This document shows, piece by piece, positions 25,252 through 32,997 of a DNA stretch of 36,629 nt. Source of the stretch: Phycisphaerales bacterium (GTDB lineage: Bacteria; Planctomycetota; Phycisphaerae; Phycisphaerales; SM1A02); the NCBI GenBank assembly GCA_012965315.1, contig DTSO01000035.1:1-36629 (forward strand), given 5' to 3'. The notes below the pieces were generated by a model. The model was not told where the DNA came from and searched no databases. It saw only the letters and a list, made by a program, of their open reading frames with translations. Position 1 is the first letter of the stretch. Every line of letters begins with the position of its first letter. Position numbers and translations under genes: made by a program.

Positions 25252-26756
25252 AAACCATCCTTGATTGATTGGCTTTTCTTCGGCAATTCTAGCGGCCCGA
25301 GTGGTTTGCATAAACGCTTTCGTATCGAAAGCATCTTGCTCAGTACTAATCTCGGCTTCCCCTTTCGTGAGATAAAGCCCGCGGTTGGGAGATCCATGTC
25401 CTTGTTGTCGAATAAATCTGTCCATATAACTGAGTCTACGAATGGTTTGCTTAAACTAATGGCGAGCATCGAACTTGACCACTGCTCCTGGCGAATTTCA
25501 TCCCATGGCGATTTCCACCATCCGTACCTCTCATCAATTATGACAGAGGGAGTACCCAAAGCAGAGATAATGAGCGGAATATCTACAGGTAGAAATTCAT
25601 CCATTTTTGCACTCATCAACATGAGGTCTCTAGTGGTCCTGCCACCGGGCCCTCCAACCAAGAATTGCAGCCCCAATGCATCGAGACCAACACCTTCTTG
25701 TGAGAGACGAGCAAGAAATACTTTCGCATTGCAAGATTCTGGGACTGTCGAAACGAATTCTGAAAAGGGCTCGGCAAGTTCAATCATAATTCGAGCATCT
25801 TTTCGAGTTTGACGAACGAGTAACCGTGCCATACGTACAAGGTCAACCATGTTTGCAATGGCGAGTCGAACATGACGGTTTAAGTTGATCCCTGCAGCTA
25901 GATTCCAAAATGAAACAGCGCCGCCGTATCTATGAATAACCCTTTCGATGTGGTCGTAACATTTATCCCTAAACACAGAATAGTCATGTTCCCAAGAAGT
26001 AACCCAACTTGGAATAGCGTTTTCAGAAGTGAAGTCAAGAAGCGGGCCGCCGATGATATGTTTATTGTGTTCTTGAGCCCACTTCACCCAACGGTCAATG
26101 TGCTCCCAATCATACTTACCCTCTTCCGGCTCTATCGCTGACCACTGCATTGGAATTTTGATAATCTTAAAATTCTTATCCAACATGGAACGCAAGGGTG
26201 CGTCAAATCTCGAAGTATGCACTTGCACACCAAGTGCTGCGGCAGATGCTGGCTTATGAGAATATCTTTTGTGTAACAAAATGTGAGCGTGTGCCATCGT
26301 CAATCGTTCTGAAGCATCGATTGATAATTCAAGAGCTCTGCGAGCTAGTTTGCCAGTTTCTTCAGGTTCAATTGAAACTAACGCCTTTGTAAAGATTAAG
26401 CGTGACTCTTCCCAGCGTTGCACTGCGGGATTGTCATCAGACAGATAAAACAGACTCCAGTTTTCACTCAAATCAAGGAACGACTTAATACGATGGCGTG
26501 CCAATTCCAAAGAAAGCATATAGGGCTCATTCCGCGGAGGAAGAATCGCAGTTTGCAACATGAGTCGCCCCGCCTCGCCCGCGTCGTACAAAAGACAGAG
26601 CGCAAAACTTGTATGCCCAGTTGCCGTTGCAGAAATTACACCGTTTTCATCAATGGACACAGAACCTTGTATCACTTGATTATCTCTTGTGAGCAAATGG
26701 GCATTGATTAACTCACCTGCACTTGGATTATTTGAACATGTAGTAAAACGAATCAT
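25248..26756 (-). CDS. GH10-like protein lacking both catalytic glutamates
   Basis: 502 aa from ATG 26756. Residues 1-165 form a beta-rich domain and helices of unknown family. Residues 170-480 resemble a glycoside hydrolase family 10 TIM barrel: FKIIKIPMQWSAIEPEEGKYDW (two adjoining motifs, about 196-217), WAQEHNKHIIGGPLLDF, and WWKSPWDEIRQEQW near the end. In active GH10 enzymes the acid/base sits in WDVVNE; here the place reads FWNLAAG (283-289). The nucleophile strand usually ending TELD reads IISALGTP (396-403). No signal peptide is seen. It is probably a non-hydrolytic relative and heads the minus-strand mfd block. A TACAAT box lies at 26771-26776 on this strand. Confidence 0.78.
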   Translation of the reverse strand: MIRFTTCSNNPSAGELINAHLLTRDNQVIQGSVSIDENGVISATATGHTSFALCLLYDAGEAGRLMLQTAILPPRNEPYMLSLELARHRIKSFLDLSENWSLFYLSDDNPAVQRWEESRLIFTKALVSIEPEETGKLARRALELSIDASERLTMAHAHILLHKRYSHKPASAAALGVQVHTSRFDAPLRSMLDKNFKIIKIPMQWSAIEPEEGKYDWEHIDRWVKWAQEHNKHIIGGPLLDFTSENAIPSWVTSWEHDYSVFRDKCYDHIERVIHRYGGAVSFWNLAAGINLNRHVRLAIANMVDLVRMARLLVRQTRKDARIMIELAEPFSEFVSTVPESCNAKVFLARLSQEGVGLDALGLQFLVGGPGGRTTRDLMLMSAKMDEFLPVDIPLIISALGTPSVIIDERYGWWKSPWDEIRQEQWSSSMLAISLSKPFVDSVIWTDLFDNKDMDLPTAGFISRKGKPRLVLSKMLSIRKRLCKPLGPLELPKKSQSIKDGL

Positions 26757-26812
26757 AGGGCTGTTTGTGTATTGTATGCACCATGGCAACCGCATGTGAA
26801 GAGTGTTCTCGT

Positions 26813-26818
26813 TACAAT
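26813..26818 (+). promoter_or_regulatory. -10 box 6 nt upstream of purC
   Basis: TACAAT followed by six nucleotides (TAGCAT) and the purC ATG. No Shine-Dalgarno site and no clear -35 are present. The geometry predicts transcription starting at or beside the start codon. Confidence 0.5.
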
Positions 26819-26824
26819 TAGCAT

Positions 26825-27766
26825 ATGAATACAACCGAAACTAGTGTTTATGAAACCCACCTGCCTTTTGACAATCGTCGCCAAGGTAAAGTGCGAGATA
26901 TTTACCAAATCCCTGCAGAAACTGACAGCCCTGCAATGGTTTTGATTGTTGCCAGCGATCGAATAAGCGCTTTTGATGTTGTCATGCCCACCGCTGTTTC
27001 GGGAAAAGGGCAAGAACTTACTCGAATCAGTTGCAAATGGTTTGATTTTATCCGCGACCTTGCAATCATTGACGACCACCTACTCTCTACAAATCCAGAA
27101 GATGTTCCAAATATGGACCCGTCGTATTATGAACAATGCGAAGGACGAATGATGCTCGGGCGCGCTTGCGAAGTTATCCCAGTTGAATTTGTAATTCGCG
27201 GTTATCTCGCAGGTAGCGGATGGAAGGAATACCAAAATGACGGTACTGTTTGTGGTATTCAGCTTCCAGATGGCTTATCACTTTCGAGCAAATTACCGGA
27301 GCCAATTTTTACTCCTGCAACCAAAGCGGTTGAAGGACATGACGAGAATATTGACTTTGAAACTGCATGTTCAATTGCAGGAAAAGAAGTTATGGAACGA
27401 TTGCGTTCTGTCTCATTAGAAATCTACACAAAAGCAGCGGAATACGCTGCAAAACGTGGCATTATTCTTGCGGATACAAAATTTGAGTTTGGTTATGCCT
27501 TAGACTCAAATGGAAAACCAACGGATGAAATTCTTTTAATTGACGAAGTCTTAACCCCAGACAGCTCGCGGTTCTGGCCTGCTGACGACTACGAAGTTGG
27601 CAGAGAGCAAGACAGTTTCGACAAACAATACGTACGCAACTGGCTAGAAACAAAAGTAAACGCTGGCGAGTGGGACAAAAACCCTCCAGGACCGATTCTT
27701 CCAACTGAGATTATCGAAGGAACAGTCGCTCGATATCGAGAAGCCGCAAACCGTTTGTTTTCCTAA
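26825..27766 (+). CDS. purC: Phosphoribosylaminoimidazole-succinocarboxamide synthase (SAICAR synthetase)
   Basis: Ligates aspartate to CAIR in purine synthesis. The 313 aa are the long form found in yeast and many bacteria. Motifs: RRQGKVRDIYQ (19-29), ASDRISAFDVVMP, PVEFVIRGYLAGSGWKEY, FTPATKAVEGHDENI, LADTKFEFG and DEVLTPDSSRFWP. It stands alone on this strand between the divergent GH10-like gene (68 nt away) and convergent folD (26 nt). A TACAAT box lies 6 nt before the ATG. Confidence 0.97.
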   Translation: MNTTETSVYETHLPFDNRRQGKVRDIYQIPAETDSPAMVLIVASDRISAFDVVMPTAVSGKGQELTRISCKWFDFIRDLAIIDDHLLSTNPEDVPNMDPSYYEQCEGRMMLGRACEVIPVEFVIRGYLAGSGWKEYQNDGTVCGIQLPDGLSLSSKLPEPIFTPATKAVEGHDENIDFETACSIAGKEVMERLRSVSLEIYTKAAEYAAKRGIILADTKFEFGYALDSNGKPTDEILLIDEVLTPDSSRFWPADDYEVGREQDSFDKQYVRNWLETKVNAGEWDKNPPGPILPTEIIEGTVARYREAANRLFS

Positions 27767-27792
27767 GTTACGCTAAAGAACCGAAATGCATT

Positions 27793-28656
27793 TCAATTAG
27801 TTGTTTCAGCCGCTTGTACCGTATTTCGAAGAAGCATTGCGACGGTCATCGGGCCAACGCCACCTGGAACAGGTGAAATATAACCCGCTGTATTTTTTAC
27901 TGCTGAAAAATCAACGTCACCAACGGTGCGTTTCTTTCCATCATCGCCAACGATGCGATTTATTCCCACATCAATCACAACCGCACCGTCTTTAACGACA
28001 TCCGCTGTTATTAATTTAGGAACACCTGCTGCAGAAACTAAAATGTCTGCGCTGCGCATTAAATCGTCGCAATTTTTAGTGTGGATATTGGTCGAAATAA
28101 CGGTTGCCTCAGCTTGCATCAACAAGACGGCAACTGGCTTTCCGACAATAGTGCTCGCGCCGACACAGACTGCTCTTGAACCGCGAATTTCAACACCAGT
28201 TGATTCAATCATTTCCAGCACGGCGAGCGCTGTACAGGGAACGAGACTTCGTCTTCCGAAAACAATATTGCCAATATTTGCAGGGTTTACACCTTCAACA
28301 TCTTTAGCAACTGCAATCAACATTTGAATTGCACTTGCATCAACTGGGCTCGGCAATGGCATATGGACCATAATCGCTGTCACATTGTTGTTTTCATTTA
28401 ACTCTAAAATTGTGTTAGTAATTTCAGCCTGACTCGCATTTTCTGACATTTCATGCAACATATACTCAATCCCAACCGCACTACACGCTTTTGCTTGGTT
28501 TTTAGCATACAAATGGGCGCCCTGATCGCCACCAACTAAAACTGCGTCAAGACGAACATTAATTCCTTTAGCTTGCAGTTGGTGCACTCGCTCAGTAAGT
28601 GCGTCTTTGACCGTTGCCGCCAATGCACGTCCATCAATAATCGTTGCTTCTGCCAT
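27793..28656 (-). CDS. folD: Methylenetetrahydrofolate dehydrogenase / cyclohydrolase FolD
   Basis: Bifunctional enzyme converting methylene-THF to formyl-THF, which feeds purine synthesis. It is 287 aa from ATG 28656, starting MAEATIIDGRALA. Motifs: GAHLYAKNQAKACSAVGI with the catalytic Lys, VHMPLPSPVD, VFGRRSLVPCTALAVLEM, SRAVCVGASTIVGKPVA (Rossmann loop), and PVPGGVGPMTVAML near the end. An upstream in-frame start is rejected as it would overlap coaX. TATCCT lies 8 nt upstream of the ATG and could be a -10. The neighbouring purC uses the same pathway. Confidence 0.97.
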   Translation of the reverse strand: MAEATIIDGRALAATVKDALTERVHQLQAKGINVRLDAVLVGGDQGAHLYAKNQAKACSAVGIEYMLHEMSENASQAEITNTILELNENNNVTAIMVHMPLPSPVDASAIQMLIAVAKDVEGVNPANIGNIVFGRRSLVPCTALAVLEMIESTGVEIRGSRAVCVGASTIVGKPVAVLLMQAEATVISTNIHTKNCDDLMRSADILVSAAGVPKLITADVVKDGAVVIDVGINRIVGDDGKKRTVGDVDFSAVKNTAGYISPVPGGVGPMTVAMLLRNTVQAAETTN

Positions 28657-28677
28657 GAAGTGGCAGGATACCAACGA

Positions 28678-28683
28678 TACAAT
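28678..28683 (+). promoter_or_regulatory. -10 box 6 nt upstream of coaX
   Basis: TACAAT followed by ATAAAC and the coaX ATG, in the 33-nt gap between divergent folD and coaX. No ribosome binding site is present. Confidence 0.5.
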
Positions 28684-28689
28684 ATAAAC

Positions 28690-29469
28690 ATGAGCACTGA
28701 ACAACCATTCTTAGCATTAACTATCGGAAATAGTCGAACTTCTATCGCTGTAATCAAAGGAGACGAGATTACAAAGCAATTCTCTTTTGATTCAACCCAA
28801 AAAAGTGAAATTGTGGAATATTCAATCACCTGCTGGAAGGATATTGAGGGAGAAAATCCACAAATAATCATCGGGACTTCAAACGAAACTGCAAGCGATA
28901 CTATTGCGGAAGCACTCAAGGACCAAACTTCACGGCAGATTTGGTCAATAGGCGACGATGTCCCCGCTGCCATCGGACAACATCTTGACCCAGAAACGAT
29001 TACTGGAATTGATCGGCTTCTTAATGCTGTTGCGGCATGGGACACCTTCAAAGAAGCCTGCGTTGTCATCGATGCTGGCACGTGTGTTACCGTTGACTTT
29101 GTCGATGGTGAAGGAACCTTCCACGGCGGAGCAATTGCGCCTGGAGCAAGGATGCAACTTGAAGCAATGCACTCTGGTACTTCCGCCCTACCTGAAGTAT
29201 CGTTTGATGCACCACTTCGCGAAGCGTTCGGCAAGAATACTGCACAAGCCATGCTTCAAGGAGTTTTTCATGGCATCCAAGGAATGGTTCGACAACTTTG
29301 CGAACAGTATGCAATGCGGTATGGAGCGTACCCGAGAATCATTGCAACCGGCGGTGACGCAAAAACTCTCTTTGGCGATGATGAATTCATTGAACAAATT
29401 GATCCTGACTTACAAATGAAAGGCATCGCTGTTTCTGTTCGCCATACGATGGCAGAAGAAGATGCCTAA
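28690..29469 (+). CDS. coaX: Type III pantothenate kinase-like protein (CoaX)
   Basis: CoaX phosphorylates pantothenate, the first step to CoA. From ATG 28690 it is 259 aa. Family motifs: LALTIGNSRT (8-17), GIDRLLNAVAAW (106-117), VVIDAGTCVTVDF (125-137), GGAIAPG (146-152) and a C-terminal ATGGDAKTLF. The first motif normally reads DxGNT with a conserved Asp; here that position is Thr (TIGNS), so activity should be checked. It overlaps the downstream MnmE-like gene by 8 nt and is divergent from folD. The stand-alone coaB at 3979 acts two steps on in the same pathway. Confidence 0.87.
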   Translation: MSTEQPFLALTIGNSRTSIAVIKGDEITKQFSFDSTQKSEIVEYSITCWKDIEGENPQIIIGTSNETASDTIAEALKDQTSRQIWSIGDDVPAAIGQHLDPETITGIDRLLNAVAAWDTFKEACVVIDAGTCVTVDFVDGEGTFHGGAIAPGARMQLEAMHSGTSALPEVSFDAPLREAFGKNTAQAMLQGVFHGIQGMVRQLCEQYAMRYGAYPRIIATGGDAKTLFGDDEFIEQIDPDLQMKGIAVSVRHTMAEEDA

Positions 29470-30409
29470 AAATACGTGGTCACTTCTCACGCCGCCGAAT
29501 ATGGGCGCAATAGCAATTATTCAAATTGTTGGAGATGTACAACCTGTCCTTTGCAAACTAACAAATCGTTCGACTTGGAAGCATGGCAACCTGTATCTTG
29601 TCGATATTGACGGAATTGACGAAGTCCTCGCCGTCCAGATTGACGATCGACTTGCCCAAGTAATGCCTCATGGTGGCGTGCACATCCTTAGAAAACTAAC
29701 AGAACGATTTGAAGAATTGGATGTTGTGGAAATCGACGAACCGCAATTTCCAGAAGCAGGTGATTCTATCGAAGCGCAAATGCTTGCAGTGCTTGCAGTT
29801 GCTGATAGCCCACTTGCAGTAGAACTTCTACTTTCCCAACCTGCAAAATTACTCGGTGCATCTTGCTCACAAACAGATGCTACTCGATCTCAAACACTAA
29901 ACCACCTTATCACTCCACCAAAAGTAGTCTTGCTTGGTTCTCCAAACACCGGCAAAAGCACGTTGATGAACGCGTTGACTAAACAAGATACTTCCATAGT
30001 CCATGATCTTCCTGGCGCAACGAGAGATGCCGTTGGAGCACGTATTAATTGTGGTGGTCTTGTTCTTGACCTTTTCGACCTTCCTGGTTTTCGAGATTCA
30101 GAAGATGCCATCGAACAAGAAGCAATTTCCATTGCAAAGAACATTGCTAAAGAGGCAACGCTAACAATTCTCATCGCAGATGCTGAACACGACTGGCTTA
30201 CTAAAACCGGAATCGATACGACTTCAATCAAAGTTGCAACGAAAGCGGATTGTCACAAAAGAGATGATGCTGACATTTGCGTAAGTGCGCACACGGGCGA
30301 AAACATGCAACAACTTGCCGTCATAATTCGCGACGCAATAGTTCCAGCAGAAGTTTTACAGGACGAAGGACCTTGGTTTTTTCCCGGCTACAGCCCGACT
30401 GAAGAATAA
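29462..30409 (+). CDS. Short MnmE/TrmE-like GTPase
   Basis: 315 aa against about 450 for MnmE, which modifies U34 of tRNAs. An N-terminal segment (1-120) vaguely follows the TrmE tetrahydrofolate-binding domain (MPHGGVHILRKL at 68-79). The G domain is clear: G1 GSPNTGKST (159-167), G2 GATRDA (185-190), G3 DLPG (206-209), G4 TKAD (260-263) and G5 SAHTGE (275-280). The helical domain flanking the G domain is greatly shortened and the C-terminal CxGK catalytic Cys is absent; the protein ends WFFPGYSPTEE. It is coupled to coaX by an 8-nt overlap and converges on fabI, overlapping by 22 nt. Function is not that of standard MnmE. Confidence 0.8.
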   Translation: MPKNTWSLLTPPNMGAIAIIQIVGDVQPVLCKLTNRSTWKHGNLYLVDIDGIDEVLAVQIDDRLAQVMPHGGVHILRKLTERFEELDVVEIDEPQFPEAGDSIEAQMLAVLAVADSPLAVELLLSQPAKLLGASCSQTDATRSQTLNHLITPPKVVLLGSPNTGKSTLMNALTKQDTSIVHDLPGATRDAVGARINCGGLVLDLFDLPGFRDSEDAIEQEAISIAKNIAKEATLTILIADAEHDWLTKTGIDTTSIKVATKADCHKRDDADICVSAHTGENMQQLAVIIRDAIVPAEVLQDEGPWFFPGYSPTEE

Positions 30410-31155
30410 CCACAATCAACATACAGCACTTGCCCAGTTACGCCAGACGACATGTCGCTGAGTAACCACGTCGCAGAGTTGCCAACATCCTCACCGGTAA
30501 CATTTCGTTTCAGCGGTGCTTTCTGTTCTACCCAGTCAAGAATAGAACTAAAACCACCGACTGCCATGGATGAAAGCGTTCTCAACGGTCCACCGCTAAT
30601 CGAATTAACGCGAATATTTTTCTCGCCTAGTTCCATTGCTAAGTACCGCGTTGCAGATTCAAGAGCACTCTTTGCAACACCCATTACGTTATAGCCGGGA
30701 ACAGCTTTAACAGCACCAAGATAACTCATCGAGATTATTGAACCACCGTCGTTCATCAGTGGAACTGCACGATGCGCCATTGCCATTAATGTGTAGGCAC
30801 TAATATCAAGAGCTTGCGTAAATACTTCGCGTGGTGTTGCTGTAAACTTGCCTTCTTTTAACCAATCTTTATCTGCAAACGCAATTGAGTGTACAAGAAA
30901 ATCTATATTCCCAAGTCCATTAAATACTTTATCAAGATCTTCATCGCTACCCGCATCCATCGAAATCAACGTTGGGTCAGTGATTCCAATTGCTTCAAGA
31001 GCTTTGCGACATCTGCGTTCCATTTTTTCGCCTGGAAGATGTGTAAACACGCACTCTGCGCCGTTTTCAACCAAGCTTTTGGCGATGTACCAAGCGTAAC
31101 TTCGTTCATTGGCAATGCCAACCACGAGACCTCTTTTGCCTTGCATTATTGTCAT
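30388..31155 (-). CDS. fabI: Enoyl-[acyl-carrier-protein] reductase FabI
   Basis: NADH-dependent reductase completing each fatty acid elongation cycle. The product is 255 aa from ATG 31155 (MTIMQGKRG). ATGs at 31164 and 31146 are also in frame; I prefer 31155 because a TATCAT box ends 7 nt before it. Motifs: GKRGLVVGIANERSYAW nucleotide-binding start, DFLVHSIAFADK, the catalytic Tyr and Lys in YLGAVKAVPGYNVMGVAK, RVNSISGGPLRTLSS, and VLYVDCGYS at the end. Single-gene unit convergent with the MnmE-like gene. Confidence 0.95.
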   Translation of the reverse strand: MTIMQGKRGLVVGIANERSYAWYIAKSLVENGAECVFTHLPGEKMERRCRKALEAIGITDPTLISMDAGSDEDLDKVFNGLGNIDFLVHSIAFADKDWLKEGKFTATPREVFTQALDISAYTLMAMAHRAVPLMNDGGSIISMSYLGAVKAVPGYNVMGVAKSALESATRYLAMELGEKNIRVNSISGGPLRTLSSMAVGGFSSILDWVEQKAPLKRNVTGEDVGNSATWLLSDMSSGVTGQVLYVDCGYSSVGL

Positions 31156-31189
31156 AGGGCGCATGATACCGCCACTAGACGATGAGTGG

Positions 31190-31195
31190 TATACT
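31190..31195 (+). promoter_or_regulatory. -10 box for tRNA-Arg
   Basis: TATACT lies 15 nt before the tRNA 5' end. No good -35 is visible at 16-18 nt upstream. The box shares the 55-nt gap with the fabI upstream region. Confidence 0.45.
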
Positions 31196-31210
31196 TCCCA
31201 TCCCGACCAA

Positions 31211-31284
31211 GCGCGTGTAGCTCAACTGGATAGAGCATCGGCCTTCGAAGCCGAGGGTTGCGGGTTCGAGTCCCTCCACGCGTG
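31211..31284 (+). tRNA. tRNA-Arg (anticodon UCG)
   Basis: A 74-nt cloverleaf without encoded CCA. Acceptor GCGCGTG pairs with CACGCGT (31277-31283, first pair G-U), D stem GCTC/GAGC, anticodon stem TCGGC/GCCGA with loop CTTCGAA (anticodon TCG), and T loop TTCGAGT. The T stem GCGGG/CCCTC has one C-U mismatch. Decodes CGA and probably other CGN codons, CGA being common in this window. Confidence 0.95.
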
Positions 31285-31312
31285 TTTCAGGGTCTGGCAC
31301 ACCTGTACCTGT

Positions 31313-31318
31313 TATTCT
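31313..31318 (+). promoter_or_regulatory. -10 box 6 nt upstream of the nitrilase-family gene
   Basis: TATTCT followed by GTACGA and the ATG at 31325. There is no Shine-Dalgarno site. It allows transcription separate from the tRNA just upstream. Confidence 0.45.
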
Positions 31319-31324
31319 GTACGA

Positions 31325-32146
31325 ATGGATGAATTGTCAATTGCTCTTATCAGCGATGTTTTCTTTGAAATAGATGCAAGTGAACGACTCGTTTTGCGTC
31401 TGCAAGAAGCAAAAGATGCAGGCGCACAACTTGCTGTGCTACCCGAAATCGCATGCAACCCTTGGTCGCCAGCAACAAAAGAAATGAAAGCCTCTGACGC
31501 CGAAGAACTCGGCGGGTCGCGGTGCAAAATGCAATCGAACGCTGCAAAGGCAGTTGGTATTGGTTTAATCGGATCAGCCATTTTGCAAGAAGGTAATTCT
31601 CGATACAACACGTGCTTGTTTTGGAATGAAAACGGAGAACGCATCGGCACGTACCAAAAACATCACCTCCCTGAAGAAGTGGGATTTTGGGAAACAAGCC
31701 ATTACGAACCCGGAGTTGGAGGATTTCCAGTATTCGATTTCAACGGATTCAAAATTGGTATCCAAATCTGTTCAGATATGAATCGCCCACAGGGCTCGCA
31801 TCTTCTTGCAGCCGCAGGGGCAGACATCTTAATAGGACCGCGATCAACGGAACTCGCAACCTACGACAAATGGCGACCTGTATGGATTGCCAACGCTCTC
31901 ACGACTGGCTGTTATGTTTGTTCAGTAAATCGACCTTCTCCTGAAGATGGCGTATTAATTGGTGGCTCTTCTATCGCGGTCGACCCAAATGGCAAAGTTG
32001 TAGCAGAAAGTTGCGACACAATAACTCTCTTCAAAGCACAACAATGTACGATAAAACAATCAAGGATTGATTACCCTGGCTACTTGCCTTGCAGAAGCGA
32101 ACTCTACGCTAAGTGCTGGGAAACCATAAAGGAAACACAACAATGA
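31325..32146 (+). CDS. Carbon-nitrogen hydrolase (nitrilase superfamily)
   Basis: Amidase of 273 aa using the Glu-Lys-Cys triad, all visible: E41 in VLPEIACNPW, K112 in YQKHHLPEE and C149 in IQICSDMNRP. The KHHLPEEVGFWE stretch resembles N-carbamoylputrescine amidase and beta-ureidopropionase branches, but the substrate is not determined. The start at 31325 gives a normal N-terminus; the frame stays open upstream through the tRNA, which is not coding. The stop overlaps the next gene by 4 nt (ATGA), so it is coupled to a membrane-anchored repeat protein. Confidence 0.9.
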   Translation: MDELSIALISDVFFEIDASERLVLRLQEAKDAGAQLAVLPEIACNPWSPATKEMKASDAEELGGSRCKMQSNAAKAVGIGLIGSAILQEGNSRYNTCLFWNENGERIGTYQKHHLPEEVGFWETSHYEPGVGGFPVFDFNGFKIGIQICSDMNRPQGSHLLAAAGADILIGPRSTELATYDKWRPVWIANALTTGCYVCSVNRPSPEDGVLIGGSSIAVDPNGKVVAESCDTITLFKAQQCTIKQSRIDYPGYLPCRSELYAKCWETIKETQQ

Positions 32147-32997
32147 ATGCAGAACGACTTACAAAAATAGAACAAGAACTTAGCAAACTCCGCAAGAGTG
32201 CTAAACGGTGGCGAGTTGCTTCTTGCGCGCTTCTCGTTGGGGCGGGCTTGCTTGCCGCTGATGTTGTTGGACCTACGGTTATAGACCACCTCGTTGTGAA
32301 TCGAATAGATGTTCTCGGCGATGCTGGAACACCTGTCGTTTCAATTTCACAAACTACTGCTGGCGGTCGAATTGATTTATACAACCAGAGCGGGACGAAT
32401 TTACTTCGAGTGTCTAGCACACCAAACGGTGGCGATGTTGCTATCTGGGATGACGAAGGTACAAATGTAGCTGGTCTCTGGTCTGCAGAAAATGGCGGAA
32501 CTTTTTCCCTTTGGAACGCGCAAGGTGAAGAACATTCACAATTCGCAAGTGGCGCTTTGACGCTAAGCGGCGCAAACGCTTCGTTGCATATTCAAAATAA
32601 AAAAGGTGACCCAATCGCAGTAGTCGCCAGTGACCCTCTAGGAAACGGCCGATTACAGATAGCAGATGCTAATGGAAATATCGCATCGGAAATGCTTATG
32701 CTTCCTGATGTTGGCGGTGCAGTTGTTGTGAATGCAACGAATGGAAATAAGATGGGCGTCTTGGCTGCGACTGCAGATGGTGGCAGATTGAATTTATTGA
32801 ATGCCCGAGGTGTTCCAGTCTTCATCGCTTCTACCGAAGGACAAAATGGTGGTGGCGCAATGCTCATCACAAACCAACGCGGCATCCCTGTTTTAATTAT
32901 GAAATCTGATGAAGAGCATCGTGGAATTATTGAGATTTTAGATGCTGACGGAAATGGAATCAGACGAATCAGACCACTTCGTGGTTACTCGCCCTGA
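32143..32997 (+). CDS. Membrane-anchored repeat protein, predicted beta-solenoid
   Basis: 284 aa of no family I recognise. Residues 1-22 are a charged helix, perhaps a short coiled coil. Residues 24-43 are one membrane segment (VASCALLVGAGLLAADVVG). From about residue 50 to the end come roughly nine to ten repeats of 22-24 residues, each with a Gly-Gly or Asn-Gly turn, a hydrophobic strand, an Asn/Asp-x-x-Gly turn and a second strand; examples are GGRIDLYNQSGTNLLRVSS and GGRLNLLNARGVPVFIAST. The C-terminal part is probably extracytoplasmic. An AAAGGA site precedes the ATG, which overlaps the amidase stop. It converges on rnc with a 13-nt overlap. Confidence 0.82.
   Translation: MNAERLTKIEQELSKLRKSAKRWRVASCALLVGAGLLAADVVGPTVIDHLVVNRIDVLGDAGTPVVSISQTTAGGRIDLYNQSGTNLLRVSSTPNGGDVAIWDDEGTNVAGLWSAENGGTFSLWNAQGEEHSQFASGALTLSGANASLHIQNKKGDPIAVVASDPLGNGRLQIADANGNIASEMLMLPDVGGAVVVNATNGNKMGVLAATADGGRLNLLNARGVPVFIASTEGQNGGGAMLITNQRGIPVLIMKSDEEHRGIIEILDADGNGIRRIRPLRGYSP

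Noticed and set aside
28536-29252. 238-codon open frame on the minus strand
   Set aside because: It is antisense to coaX and out of frame with folD; composition is that of a shadow frame.
31109-31324. In-frame upstream extension of the amidase gene
   Set aside because: It would translate through the tRNA-Arg gene. The family N-terminus begins at 31325.
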